DNA from: Hymenobacter sp. J193
GTDB lineage: Bacteria > Bacteroidota > Bacteroidia > Cytophagales > Hymenobacteraceae
Reading direction: 5' to 3'
Assembly (NCBI RefSeq): GCF_024700075.1
Contig: NZ_JAJONE010000001.1
Location: forward strand, 1,240,001 to 1,304,000
DNA length: 64,000 nucleotides
The notes under the pieces were generated by a model. It saw nothing but the letters and a program-made list of their open reading frames with translations, was not told the origin of the DNA and did not search any database. Positions 54,001 to 61,037 of the stretch are shown here, in pieces. The position numbers were made by a program, and so were the translations under genes. Numbering within the stretch: position 1 is the stretch's first letter; each line of letters starts with the position of its first letter.

Positions 54001-57000
54001 AGGTCCTGGCCTTCGCCCAGGGGTGACTTTGCGCTTGCGCCTATCGAACCCAGGTAGCCATTCAGCGCGTCTTTGTCGGACACCAGACCGCCGGCGTAGG
54101 TAGTGGCGCTTCCCAGGCTCACCTGGTAGCCCGGCTTGCTTCCGCTCCCCGAGTTATTTTCAGGAGCGGAAGCAACCGAACCTGTGCCCGGCAGCTGGAA
54201 AAGCGGGGCACCGGCGACCTGTAGACTAGCGGCACCATCCAAGGCATTGCCAAGCTGCTTGGCCGCACCCTGCATTTCCTTGGGCGTTTCGAGGGCGAAG
54301 AACTTAGTGGAGCTATTCACCAGCACCAACTTGCGCAGCTCCTGGAAGCCCAGGCGGGAGATGATGAGCGTGTCGGCCCCGGCCTGGTGGGTAGTGAGGA
54401 AGCGGCCGTACTCATCGGTTAGCCAGGGCTGGCCGCCGGTGCTCCAGCGCATACTGGCCTGGGCCACGGGGCCGCCTTCACTGCTATTTACCACGCCCAC
54501 CAAGGGGTGCATAGTCACGTCCACGGGGATAGGGTCGCGGGTGATAATGCCGGCCGGCCCGGTTTTGTTGAGCTTGAGGTTTTCTTCTTTCCATCCTTTG
54601 CCTACTTCGCCACCGGGCAGTACTTCCAGCGTCATCGGCACCATCGTAGTCCCGGCGGTGGTGATGATAAAGCGACCCTGGGCGTCGGTTTGGGTGGTGT
54701 AGACTTTGCCGCTGCCAGGGTTGGTACGGGCCAGGCGGATGTTTGCCCCGGCTACGGGGGAGCTGTCGTGCTGGCGCACCACCCGGCCGCGCACCTGGGG
54801 CGGATTGCTGTTGAGCGTGTAGGTTTTGGTGACGGTGACAACGCCGTCCTCGTAGTCCTGGATGCCCGGCTGCACGGCTACCGAGGTGGTGAAGTCACTG
54901 TAGCCATCCGCTTTCAGGCTGATGAGGTACTTGTCGGCCGCGCCTTCCAGGTTCGGAAACAGGCGGGTGAAGTCCTTGTCGGCCGTGGCCGCTTGCGTCA
55001 CGATGGTGCCCTGGCCCTGGGTGGCGCTGTTGGGGTTGTCGAACATCACGGTAGGCCGGTTGTCGGCGGGCAGTTGGCCTTCCTGGCGGGCGTAGGTGCG
55101 GGCTTTGGGGTCGTACCAGTTGCTCAGGCGCAGCACCTGTACCTGCACGGGCCCGGTGGCCGCCTTGGTAGCCGACTCCATCACCTTTATTTTGAGCCGG
55201 TAGGTGTTGGCCAGACACACACTTTCGCCCAGGTCGTAGCCGCCATCAGCGGCAGTCTTGATCGAGTAGGCAGACGGCTCAGAGAAAAACCGAGAGTTGA
55301 CTACCTCCACGTGCAGGTAGCCGATTTCCTCCGGCTTGCCGTCAATCAACCATTTGATATAAGCTGGGGTACCGGGAGCCTGAGCCACCGGACTGTCGAA
55401 GGCCGTGGGCGACACCACGCCGATGCTGAAGTTGCCCTGGTCGTCGGTGGTGCCCAGGCCCAGCACTTCCTCCCGCTCGGGGTTCAGCGTGGGGTCATCC
55501 CAGCCCACCTTGCCCTTGCTGATGCGGTGGTAGCGGTACACGAGCCGCACTTTGGTGTAGCTCAGCGGGTAGCGGGCGGCGCCCAGCAGGGGCGCAAGCT
55601 TAAGCTCTGGAGCCGAGCCCGCAGGCTGAAGCGGGCCAATGTCGCCGGGCTTGCTGGATTTGCCGGAGCCGTTATCGTAGAGGCCGTTGCCAACCAACAC
55701 GGTGCCGAGCTGCCCGCCCCCGCTCACCACGGTGGTCTTGCTAAGGTCGGCACCCACGCTGCCGCTGGTGCTGCCGTTCATCACGCTCACCAGGGTTGTG
55801 GTGGTCGTAGTAGTATTGTATGCGCCGGTAGGGTTTGGGCTGGCCGAAGGCGAGCTGGGGTTGGCTTTTCCGGGGCCGCTTTTGCCGGCCTGCACCGCCC
55901 CTAGAATAGCGGCGCTGCCGCTGCCGCCGGTGGTAGGGTCGAGCATGGCCGCATAGGCCGCGCCCTGCATTTCTACGCCCGGCGCGGGCACTGAGGAAAA
56001 TGGCAAGCCGCCTTCCTCACTTTTGCGAAAGGCCCACAGTATCCGCCCCCGAATCTGCACCGCCGGCATTTTCAGGTCGGTCTTTACCTCTGAAATGGGC
56101 TTGGCGGTGTTTTTGGTCGGCTGGGTGGTGGCCGCTACGGGGCTGGTTTTCGGGGGCGTGGTGGTTTCCCCGTACACGAAGGTGCTGACCTCCGAGCGGC
56201 CATTGTTACGGAAGGCGGCGCGGCCCTGCGGGTCGCGGGCCGTCACGGCGTAGGCATAGCGGCGGCCCGGAATCAGGGCCGGCTCGCCGGGGCCGTAGAG
56301 CAGCGTGGTCACGCCCGGCACGGTGCGCTCAAACAGCGGCGGGGTGGTGCCGGCCAGAAAGGCGTCGTTGGGGTTGCGGCGGTTGTCCGACAGCTCCACA
56401 ATGCGCACCTCGTACTCGGTAGTGGCTGCGGCCCCGGCCGGGCGCGTCCAGGTAAAGAGGATGTTCTGGGGGCTGCGGGTTTTTACTACCTCGTCGGGCG
56501 TGGGCCGCACCAGCTGGGGCGGCTCCAGGCTGCGCAGCAGAAACGACTTGCTGCACCCCAACGGGTTTTCGGCCGACAATGGGCGTAGGGTACTGTAGTC
56601 GAGGGCGCGCACGCAGATGGTGTAAGTACCTTCGGGCAGGCCGTTGCCGCGCACCATCTGCTGGAGGGTGATGCCGGAGTACGTCAGCTGGTTTTCGTCG
56701 AAGAGGCGGCCCAGCTCGTCCTGGTCGAGGCGGCGGGTTTGCAGGGCAGCCAGCTCCAGGGGCCGGGCCGAGCGCACCTGGTCGCGGGTGCGGGCCTGCA
56801 CGCCATTGTCGCCGGTGAGGGTGCCCGCCAACTGCAGCTGCAGGGGCTGGCGCGTGGTATTCGTGAGCGTGACAACGAGGCGGTTGGGCTGATCCACGTA
56901 GTCGGCCAAATGCGTGGAGTAGGGCGGCAGCGCCAGCACCGTCACGCGCACATCCGTGCCCGACTGAGCCCAGGTCCGCGGGGCGCTCAGCAGCACCAGC

Positions 57001-57047
57001 AGCGCCAGCAGCCACCACCAGCGGCCCGTAGTACGAGTTGTTTTCAT
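51003..57047 (-). CDS. Giant secreted protein with FN3-like, carboxypeptidase-regulatory and Cys-rich C-terminal regions
   Basis: 2014 residues from the ATG at 57047, with a signal peptide (WWWLLALLVLLSAPRTWAQ). Residues 28-170 form a beta domain ending GLPEGTYTICVRALDYSTLR; 175-300 an FN3-like domain (PTPDEVVKTRSPQNILFTWT); then a Ser/Thr/Gly linker. At least four carboxypeptidase-regulatory-like modules occupy about 720-1200 (VRGRVVRQHDSSPVAGANIR, LVGVVNSSEGGPVAQASMRW, LRVTVLDSASGQPLPGTLVA, VQGTVRAGTLAVAGATVRVQ). From about 1210 a long, regular beta-rich region (GLY/VAL/LEU strands) reaches the end. The last 75 residues contain nine cysteines (GDCTDACETKICWEAGC, ADPCYYATFGWKSCEVC, AKVC). 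The N-terminal part recalls TANFOR-type Bacteroidota surface proteins, but this is uncertain. Twenty-six bases separate it from the barrel gene upstream. Confidence 0.85.
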   Translation of the reverse strand: MKTTRTTGRWWWLLALLVLLSAPRTWAQSGTDVRVTVLALPPYSTHLADYVDQPNRLVVTLTNTTRQPLQLQLAGTLTGDNGVQARTRDQVRSARPLELAALQTRRLDQDELGRLFDENQLTYSGITLQQMVRGNGLPEGTYTICVRALDYSTLRPLSAENPLGCSKSFLLRSLEPPQLVRPTPDEVVKTRSPQNILFTWTRPAGAAATTEYEVRIVELSDNRRNPNDAFLAGTTPPLFERTVPGVTTLLYGPGEPALIPGRRYAYAVTARDPQGRAAFRNNGRSEVSTFVYGETTTPPKTSPVAATTQPTKNTAKPISEVKTDLKMPAVQIRGRILWAFRKSEEGGLPFSSVPAPGVEMQGAAYAAMLDPTTGGSGSAAILGAVQAGKSGPGKANPSSPSASPNPTGAYNTTTTTTTLVSVMNGSTSGSVGADLSKTTVVSGGGQLGTVLVGNGLYDNGSGKSSKPGDIGPLQPAGSAPELKLAPLLGAARYPLSYTKVRLVYRYHRISKGKVGWDDPTLNPEREEVLGLGTTDDQGNFSIGVVSPTAFDSPVAQAPGTPAYIKWLIDGKPEEIGYLHVEVVNSRFFSEPSAYSIKTAADGGYDLGESVCLANTYRLKIKVMESATKAATGPVQVQVLRLSNWYDPKARTYARQEGQLPADNRPTVMFDNPNSATQGQGTIVTQAATADKDFTRLFPNLEGAADKYLISLKADGYSDFTTSVAVQPGIQDYEDGVVTVTKTYTLNSNPPQVRGRVVRQHDSSPVAGANIRLARTNPGSGKVYTTQTDAQGRFIITTAGTTMVPMTLEVLPGGEVGKGWKEENLKLNKTGPAGIITRDPIPVDVTMHPLVGVVNSSEGGPVAQASMRWSTGGQPWLTDEYGRFLTTHQAGADTLIISRLGFQELRKLVLVNSSTKFFALETPKEMQGAAKQLGNALDGAASLQVAGAPLFQLPGTGSVASAPENNSGSGSKPGYQVSLGSATTYAGGLVSDKDALNGYLGSIGASAKSPLGEGQDLGQFTLTKLVGRLRVTVLDSASGQPLPGTLVAFAGTEPSLEQTTGADGQTYFGKAPGGSVSLRVSGPAKGAVAYVPALQDVAVAVDGTTTLLTVRLAPGTRVQGTVRAGTLAVAGATVRVQGRPELTTQTSATGQYELVGVPKGSWTLDATKSGLVGQSQTRKFAPGTTATVDFTLTSAGFAIDKLLGFPIEVKTLTLGADTLLTGAFVNLPGNAAFGVTTGTRLEFANVPVHVGKTGLPRPKGKDFVLTDATELALTAFKYLPVLVAEPTGLKVQMQPGNPAKGQLVGAVVPNFGALGSGLGWAWKNGVKLYLSEAAGTGPVPALAVLTSDGKVPYASGLKLRAPAKSVGLDLYGFTATVDLTQSSVAADGLRLAGSVDLKSVPGLGSAAIQVPQLWIGTDGSIKTTKLGFSPPVVVSIGGFGFTLTGGGLTEQGFSLNGNVKVTVPGSEVTNISFADLAIGPQQLYGGKFALPEAGLDVFGLARFKPVKGSPLAFGKLPDGPSFFSGGAQTTLGLINKTVTIESFTVRSDGKFSAQVPADYQLDFLSMAQLNITGVKFNTIGTLGIDVLGDLRLQLPMVQAEVSNIQYRQGQAPLFTAGLHVPIGVGTLGGGISFKDNGFSGGLGLKVISVLDVQTDFSYGKVNGAVQFDAKIKTSTPPIPVGPGLALTGISGGIGFSGGALRKVSVGGVVSFVGVEAGLALNPIEVTVEPGPVVTGKASLTVLDQAVADAGLVIDFPNSVASVQLNIDYNPIPLVSTATASGKIIVSGKPNDTYWAIGLYAQASLAGLLDANANVLAGQNLNTAAHPELSEFTSFIDKNYLSGGTTVNGGHLLGTSHFGRSKDNAWSVSFLEVTGKAWLYNDGEMRLNANFKDNAYGLRVASAWGGGAELSVAGFTLGSVDIGAEYAVSGGYNKPQGWNFDGKAGAHLIASFGDCTDACETKICWEAGCADPCYYATFGWKSCEVCVIPTGAKVCVHPSLHVTYNANDGLDASLDF

Positions 57048-57073
57048 AGCAGCAAGAGAGAAGGTAAGAGAGG

Positions 57074-58819
57074 TCAAAGCGTGAAGGCGTAGCCGATTTC
57101 CCCGCGCGTTTCGCTGTAACGGCGGTTTTGGGTGGTTTCGGCCGCGGTGGGATAATGGCCGGTGAAGGCTACATCGGTGCGGAAGGTGTGGTGGCGGCTC
57201 ACGCGCCAGGCAGCCCGCAGCCCCCCGCCGACTAAGCGGCTGGGCTGGTCGGCACGGAGGCTTCGCAGCAGGGAGCCGCGCACGCCCAGGCGCACCTGCC
57301 CGTCTTGCCCGAAAGCCTGGTCGGCGTTGAGCTGGAGGCCGTGGTTGCCGTCGTCGCCGGTAGCTAGCTTGAGCTGGGTGTAGTTGTAGGTGGCCCCCAC
57401 CGAAAAGCGGCGCGGCACCCAGGTGAGCTGGTAGCTGAGGAAGGCGTTGTAGGACGTAAACTCGCCTAGCTTGCCCAGCTCATCGGGGCCCTGGTCGCGC
57501 AGGATGGCGCGGTCGGCGCTCAGCAGCACGGTGTGGCCCCAGGTTTCGCCAGCGTAGGTGTAGCGCGGGGCCAGGCTCAGGCTTTGCTGGGTTTGGGCCA
57601 GCCGAAACGTGTCGGCTACCTGCACGGCTCCGGGCTGTTGGTCGGTGGTGTAGTTGGTGTAGCTCACATCCAGTCCCAGCCGCTCGGTAAACTCCGCGGA
57701 GGCATTCAGGGAGCCGATGAGGCGGCGGCTGGTGAGCTGCTTTTGCTCGCGCAGGTTGTCCTGCTGAATACCCACGCTGCCCGTGAGGCGGAGCTTCTGC
57801 TGCCAGAGCGTGAGCGTGGGCACCAGCGTGAGGTTCTGCACATCGTCCTGGAAATAATACGCGCCCATGCTTTGGAACCCCGGCGACACCCGGCGGTAGC
57901 GCACTTTCAGGCCGTTGCCGTTGTGCTGGTAGCCCGCGGCCGCCTGCCAGGCGGTGTAGGCTTCGGTGGAGCCATTCACGGCAATGAGCTTGCTGAGCGG
58001 CTGGCGCAGGGCTTTCGGCAGGGCTTCTTCCACGGCCAGGGCGCTACCCACGTCGCGGGTGAAAAAGCTCAGGCCTCCGTCGGCTTCCAGCAACCAGCCT
58101 TTCCTGATGGTTAGGCGACCACTGAGGCCCAGCACCAAATTGGCGGCGGGCAGCACCCGGGTGTTGTTGGCCCCAGTGGTTTCGGCCAACTGCCGGGTTT
58201 CGCGGCTCACGCTGCTGCTGTCGTCGCGGGCCCGTACCAGGCTGAGGTCGATGAAGGATTTCTCGGTGCCGAAGCCCAGCTTGCCGGCGTAGCCCTTGCG
58301 CGAAAACGAAAACGGCATCAGCGAGCCGCTCACCGGGTCTACGCTGGTGGCCCGGCTGAAGCGGCCCACCATGCTGGCAAAGCGCAGCTTGCCGGGGTTC
58401 AGCTCCACGCCCCCGCCCAGCACGGTGTGCCCGGCCAGGGTAAAGGGCGAAAACGTGAGGTTGCGGTAGCCGGCGTGCACCGTTACCCACTTATAGGTGG
58501 GGCTTAGGCCAAACTGGTTGAAGGGCTGGCGAAACCGGCGGTCCTGCTCGCTCAGCACAAAGCTCACGGGCACTGCTATGCCGTACAAGCTCAGCGTGGG
58601 CGAGCCGGCCAGCACGTAGGAAAACGGCTTGCGCCGGGCTTCAATTCCCTGAGCCTGGTAGAAAACGCCGCGCAGATCTAGCGTGCCCGAAAGCGTGACG
58701 GGCCTTTGCTGACCGAGGGTGGCTACGTCCTGCGCCCCGGCCGGCTGGGCCAGCAGCGTGCCCAGGCCGAGCAAAGCGCCCCCTACCCCGCGCCGGCCGG
58801 CGGGAATCCAAGTTTTCAT
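57074..58819 (-). CDS. Outer-membrane beta-barrel of the 47-60 kb envelope cluster
   Basis: 581 residues. The N-terminus has a signal-like segment (VGGALLGLGTLLAQPAGAQ). The rest is a continuous series of amphipathic strands with aromatic girdles (FSYVLAGSPTLSLYGIAVPV, GKLRFASMVGRFSRATSVDP, RRFSVGATYNYTQLKLATGD, TFRTDVAFTGHYPTAAE), ending SETRGEIGYAFTL with a terminal aromatic two before the end, as in BAM-recognised barrels. Length suggests roughly 20 or more strands. There is no TonB box or plug, so it is not a SusC-type receptor. It immediately precedes the giant gene and may be its translocation or anchoring partner; this is inferred from position only. Confidence 0.82.
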   Translation of the reverse strand: MKTWIPAGRRGVGGALLGLGTLLAQPAGAQDVATLGQQRPVTLSGTLDLRGVFYQAQGIEARRKPFSYVLAGSPTLSLYGIAVPVSFVLSEQDRRFRQPFNQFGLSPTYKWVTVHAGYRNLTFSPFTLAGHTVLGGGVELNPGKLRFASMVGRFSRATSVDPVSGSLMPFSFSRKGYAGKLGFGTEKSFIDLSLVRARDDSSSVSRETRQLAETTGANNTRVLPAANLVLGLSGRLTIRKGWLLEADGGLSFFTRDVGSALAVEEALPKALRQPLSKLIAVNGSTEAYTAWQAAAGYQHNGNGLKVRYRRVSPGFQSMGAYYFQDDVQNLTLVPTLTLWQQKLRLTGSVGIQQDNLREQKQLTSRRLIGSLNASAEFTERLGLDVSYTNYTTDQQPGAVQVADTFRLAQTQQSLSLAPRYTYAGETWGHTVLLSADRAILRDQGPDELGKLGEFTSYNAFLSYQLTWVPRRFSVGATYNYTQLKLATGDDGNHGLQLNADQAFGQDGQVRLGVRGSLLRSLRADQPSRLVGGGLRAAWRVSRHHTFRTDVAFTGHYPTAAETTQNRRYSETRGEIGYAFTL

Positions 58820-58854
58820 AGCAGTAGTGGAGTGGCAGGTGAAAAGCGGGCGGC

Positions 58855-59388
58855 TTACCGGAAGCGGGTGAAGCTGAACGACCCGTTGGTGACGCTTTGG
58901 GTACCGGTGCTGCTGGTATTGGGAATGGCGCCGGCCGTGAAGCTGAACGTACCGGCCAGCTTCTGGCCGCCTTTGTCGTATTCCGTCACGGTGATGGTGC
59001 CGTTCACGGCAGAGCCCAGATAGAGGGTGGAGTAGCTTTTGCCCGTGCTGCCGCCAATCAAGATGTTGGCCGACGAATAGTCATCCAGCGCCGAGCCTTT
59101 CTTCAGCTCGTAGACGCCCTTGCCCTTGGTGGCAATGCCCATCAGCCGCAGCGACACGATGTTGTTCAGGTCAGCCGAGCCGCCGGTAAGCAGCATTTCG
59201 TCGGCGCCCTGCACAAAAGCGCTGCTGTTGATGGTGCTGGTGTACGTGGTGCCACCGTGCGTCCAAGTAACGGTACCGTCGCCGGCGGGCTGGGCTTCGT
59301 TTTCATCGTCTTTGCCGCAGCCGGTCAGCAGCAGGAAGGCGCAGGTTAGCAGAAGCAGCGGGCGGAACAGGAAGGAAGTCGTTTTCAT
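58855..59388 (-). CDS. DUF6252-like lipoprotein, copy 1
   Basis: 177 residues from the ATG at 59388; the lipobox is L-T-G-C (LLLTCAFLLLTGCGKDDENE). The mature part is a beta-sandwich: VTWTHGGTTYTSTINSSAFV, LTGGSADLNNIVSLRLMGIA, KGVYELKKGS, GTITVTEYDKGGQKLAGTFS and TNGSFSFTRF. This GTY / ITEYD / GTFSF / NGSFxF pattern is shared with the next gene and with the DUF6252 group of Bacteroidota lipoproteins. Role unknown; the cluster context suggests the outer membrane. Confidence 0.8.
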   Translation of the reverse strand: MKTTSFLFRPLLLLTCAFLLLTGCGKDDENEAQPAGDGTVTWTHGGTTYTSTINSSAFVQGADEMLLTGGSADLNNIVSLRLMGIATKGKGVYELKKGSALDDYSSANILIGGSTGKSYSTLYLGSAVNGTITVTEYDKGGQKLAGTFSFTAGAIPNTSSTGTQSVTNGSFSFTRFR

Positions 59389-59420
59389 AGCTGTGGGGTG
59401 GTCGATTGAAATGAAAAGCC

Positions 59421-59981
59421 TTAGTATTTGTAGACTGACTTGAAGTTGAAGGAGCCGCTGGTTACCTCCACGGAGGGCCCGAACGTGCCACCGGAGTTGC
59501 GCACGCGGCCCTTGAAGGAGAAGGTGCCTTTCACATGGGTAGTGGCGGGGTCCCATTCTGTTATTTCCACCTTGCCGGCCGGGCTGCCGACTGCCCACAC
59601 GCTGATGTAGGTGTTCTTGGCGCCGGTTATTTCGGTGAGGCCGCCGCGGGAGTCGCCGTTAGGTACCAGCGTGTAAGTGCCCTTGCCGGTGAAGCCGTCG
59701 ATGAGCACGCTCACCTGGTAGTTCTTGGAGTCGTCGGCGAGGATGAGCAGCTCCTTTTTCTTATTGTCGGTGTTGCTGGGGCGGTAGTGGCCCTGGGTCT
59801 GCACGTTGCTGCCGAAGCCGGCGTACTCGGTGCCGCTCACCGTCCAGCGCACTTCGTCGCCGCTGTTCTCGGTCGTGGGGTCGGGGTCGTCTTCCTTGTC
59901 ATCTGAAGAACAGGCCGTGAGCAAAGGCAAACACAGCAGCAACGTAAGCAAGCGGAAAGCCAAGGGGTGTTTCGTTTTCAT
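59421..59981 (-). CDS. DUF6252-like lipoprotein, copy 2
   Basis: 186 residues; the lipobox is L-T-A-C (LLCLPLLTACSSDDKEDD). The same domain as the neighbour: VRWTVSGTEYAGFGSNVQTQ, LLILADDSKNYQVSVLIDGF, GKGTYTLVPNGD, GKVEITEWDPATTHVKGTFS and VTSGSFNFKSVYKY. It is the first gene of the same-strand run. Thirty-two bases separate the two copies, consistent with an old tandem duplication. No clear TAnnTTTG box is seen upstream. Confidence 0.8.
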   Translation of the reverse strand: MKTKHPLAFRLLTLLLCLPLLTACSSDDKEDDPDPTTENSGDEVRWTVSGTEYAGFGSNVQTQGHYRPSNTDNKKKELLILADDSKNYQVSVLIDGFTGKGTYTLVPNGDSRGGLTEITGAKNTYISVWAVGSPAGKVEITEWDPATTHVKGTFSFKGRVRNSGGTFGPSVEVTSGSFNFKSVYKY

Positions 59982-60085
59982 GAGCTTGATAAGAGAAGAG
60001 GTTTACCAGAAAGATTCTCAGATGAAATGCGCGTTTTGCAGGAGGCGCTACCGATGGCCCAAAAGTGCGGCTCCGGGCTCCGAAA

Positions 60086-60125
60086 GGCATTCACGCAGGT
60101 CGCAAAGGCTTGCGCACACGTCGCA
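60086..60125. repeat. 40-bp direct repeat, left copy
   Basis: GGCATTCACGCAGGTCGCAA followed by AGGCTTGCGCACACGTCGCA; the second copy is at 60819-60858 with one mismatch. It contains the small palindrome CGCAAAGGCTTGCG. The pair brackets the GNAT gene. A partial relative (TTCACGCAGGTCGCAA) occurs near 47067. Confidence 0.85.
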
Positions 60126-60146
60126 CGCAACAAAATGAGATGTGCG

Positions 60147-60764
60147 CTACACCGGCCCGGCCGGTCGAATCAGACCCCAGCAGGGCACGGCGGCTTTGGT
60201 GGTGGTCAGCTCCCCGTAGCTGGCTACCCCAAACCCCAGCCGCTGCCCGAAATGAACGGCGGCCAGCGTGTGCACACTGGCGTAGCAGGGTGCGTAGCGC
60301 GCGCCCAACGCCGCCAACGACGCCCGCAGCAACGCCCGCCCCTCACCCTGGTGCTGCCGGGCCGGGCGCACTCCCAAGGCCAGCAGGTAATGGTGGGGAA
60401 GCGGCAGAACCCGGCGGCGCATCTCGTCCTGCTGGTGCTGCCAGCCCACCAGCTGCCAAAACCGCGACCAGCCCACGCCTAGCGGCAAGGCCAGCTGTCC
60501 GGCTTTCACCACCTGCGCCCAGGAAAGCCCGGCCGCTTCGGCGGGCAGCCACACGGCTACCGCCTGCCCGCTGGGGCTGGCATACACGCACCCCGTGCGC
60601 AGGGCATAGCGCACCAGCAGCCGGAGGTAGTAATTGGGGTGGCCCAGCTCGCCGGGTACGGCCCCGTACAAGGGGTCCTGAACATAGGCGTCAGCCAGGA
60701 GCCCGGCAGCCCAGCGTTCATCGGAAAGGGTAAGGCGACGGGCCGGAAGAACCAGGGTGTGCAT
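60147..60764 (-). CDS. GNAT-family N-acetyltransferase
   Basis: 205 residues. The GNAT core is visible from about residue 60: CVYASPSGQAVAVWLP, then a long helical insert, then HHYLLALGVRPARQHQGEGR (strand beta4 with the acetyl-CoA pyrophosphate-binding Q/R-x-x-G-x-G/A motif), ALLRASLAALGARYAPCYAS and AAVHFGQRLGFGVASYGE. The type resembles the fungal/bacterial GNATs with P-x-x-Q-G-x-G. Substrate unknown. The gene is flanked by 40-bp direct repeats and lies between the envelope cluster and a repeat element. Confidence 0.82.
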   Translation of the reverse strand: MHTLVLPARRLTLSDERWAAGLLADAYVQDPLYGAVPGELGHPNYYLRLLVRYALRTGCVYASPSGQAVAVWLPAEAAGLSWAQVVKAGQLALPLGVGWSRFWQLVGWQHQQDEMRRRVLPLPHHYLLALGVRPARQHQGEGRALLRASLAALGARYAPCYASVHTLAAVHFGQRLGFGVASYGELTTTKAAVPCWGLIRPAGPV

Positions 60765-60818
60765 AGCGCCAGCGGGTTAGAGCAAGTGCCAGCAAAGGAC
60801 GCCGGAAGGCGTAGCCGC

Positions 60819-60858
60819 GGCATTCACGCAGGTCGCAAAGGCTTGCGCGCACGTCGCA
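60819..60858. repeat. 40-bp direct repeat, right copy
   Basis: Same orientation as 60086-60125 and 39 of 40 bases identical. The adjoining bases differ, so the repeat unit ends here. Confidence 0.85.
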
Positions 60859-60869
60859 GAGTGCGTTTA

Positions 60870-61037
60870 GTTGCCAGTTGTTCGTTGTTCGCTAGCCCGT
60901 CATGCTGAGCGAAGTCGAAGCATCTCTACCGCTTCGTCTGAATACCACTGCAGCGAAGCAGTAGAGATGCTTCGACTCCGCTCAGCATGACGTTCTTTTC
61001 AGTGACAAACAATCGTCAACCACTATCAACCAGCAAC
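60870..61037. repeat. Compound inverted-repeat element, core type B (copy 3)
   Basis: The left arm (60870-60895, GTTGCCAGTTGTTCGTTGTT) and right arm (about 61000-61037, AATCGTCAACCACTATCAAC) are inverse word repeats. The core (60898-60992) pairs CGTCATGCTGAGCGAAGTCG with CGACTCCGCTCAGCATGACG. The right arm includes the TGA stop of the HTCS gene (61026-61028). Confidence 0.85.

Noticed and set aside
54507..55904. A 465-residue plus-strand open frame within the giant gene
   Set aside because: Antisense to the giant gene, with biased His/Gly/Val composition and no recognisable motif.
47124..59981. Extracellular contractile injection system or T6SS
   Set aside because: No sheath, tube, baseplate or ATPase gene is present; FN3 and giant beta proteins alone do not support it.
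60086..60858. Attachment-site repeats of an integrated element
   Set aside because: No integrase, recombinase or tRNA target lies nearby, and a partial relative of the repeat occurs elsewhere in the window.
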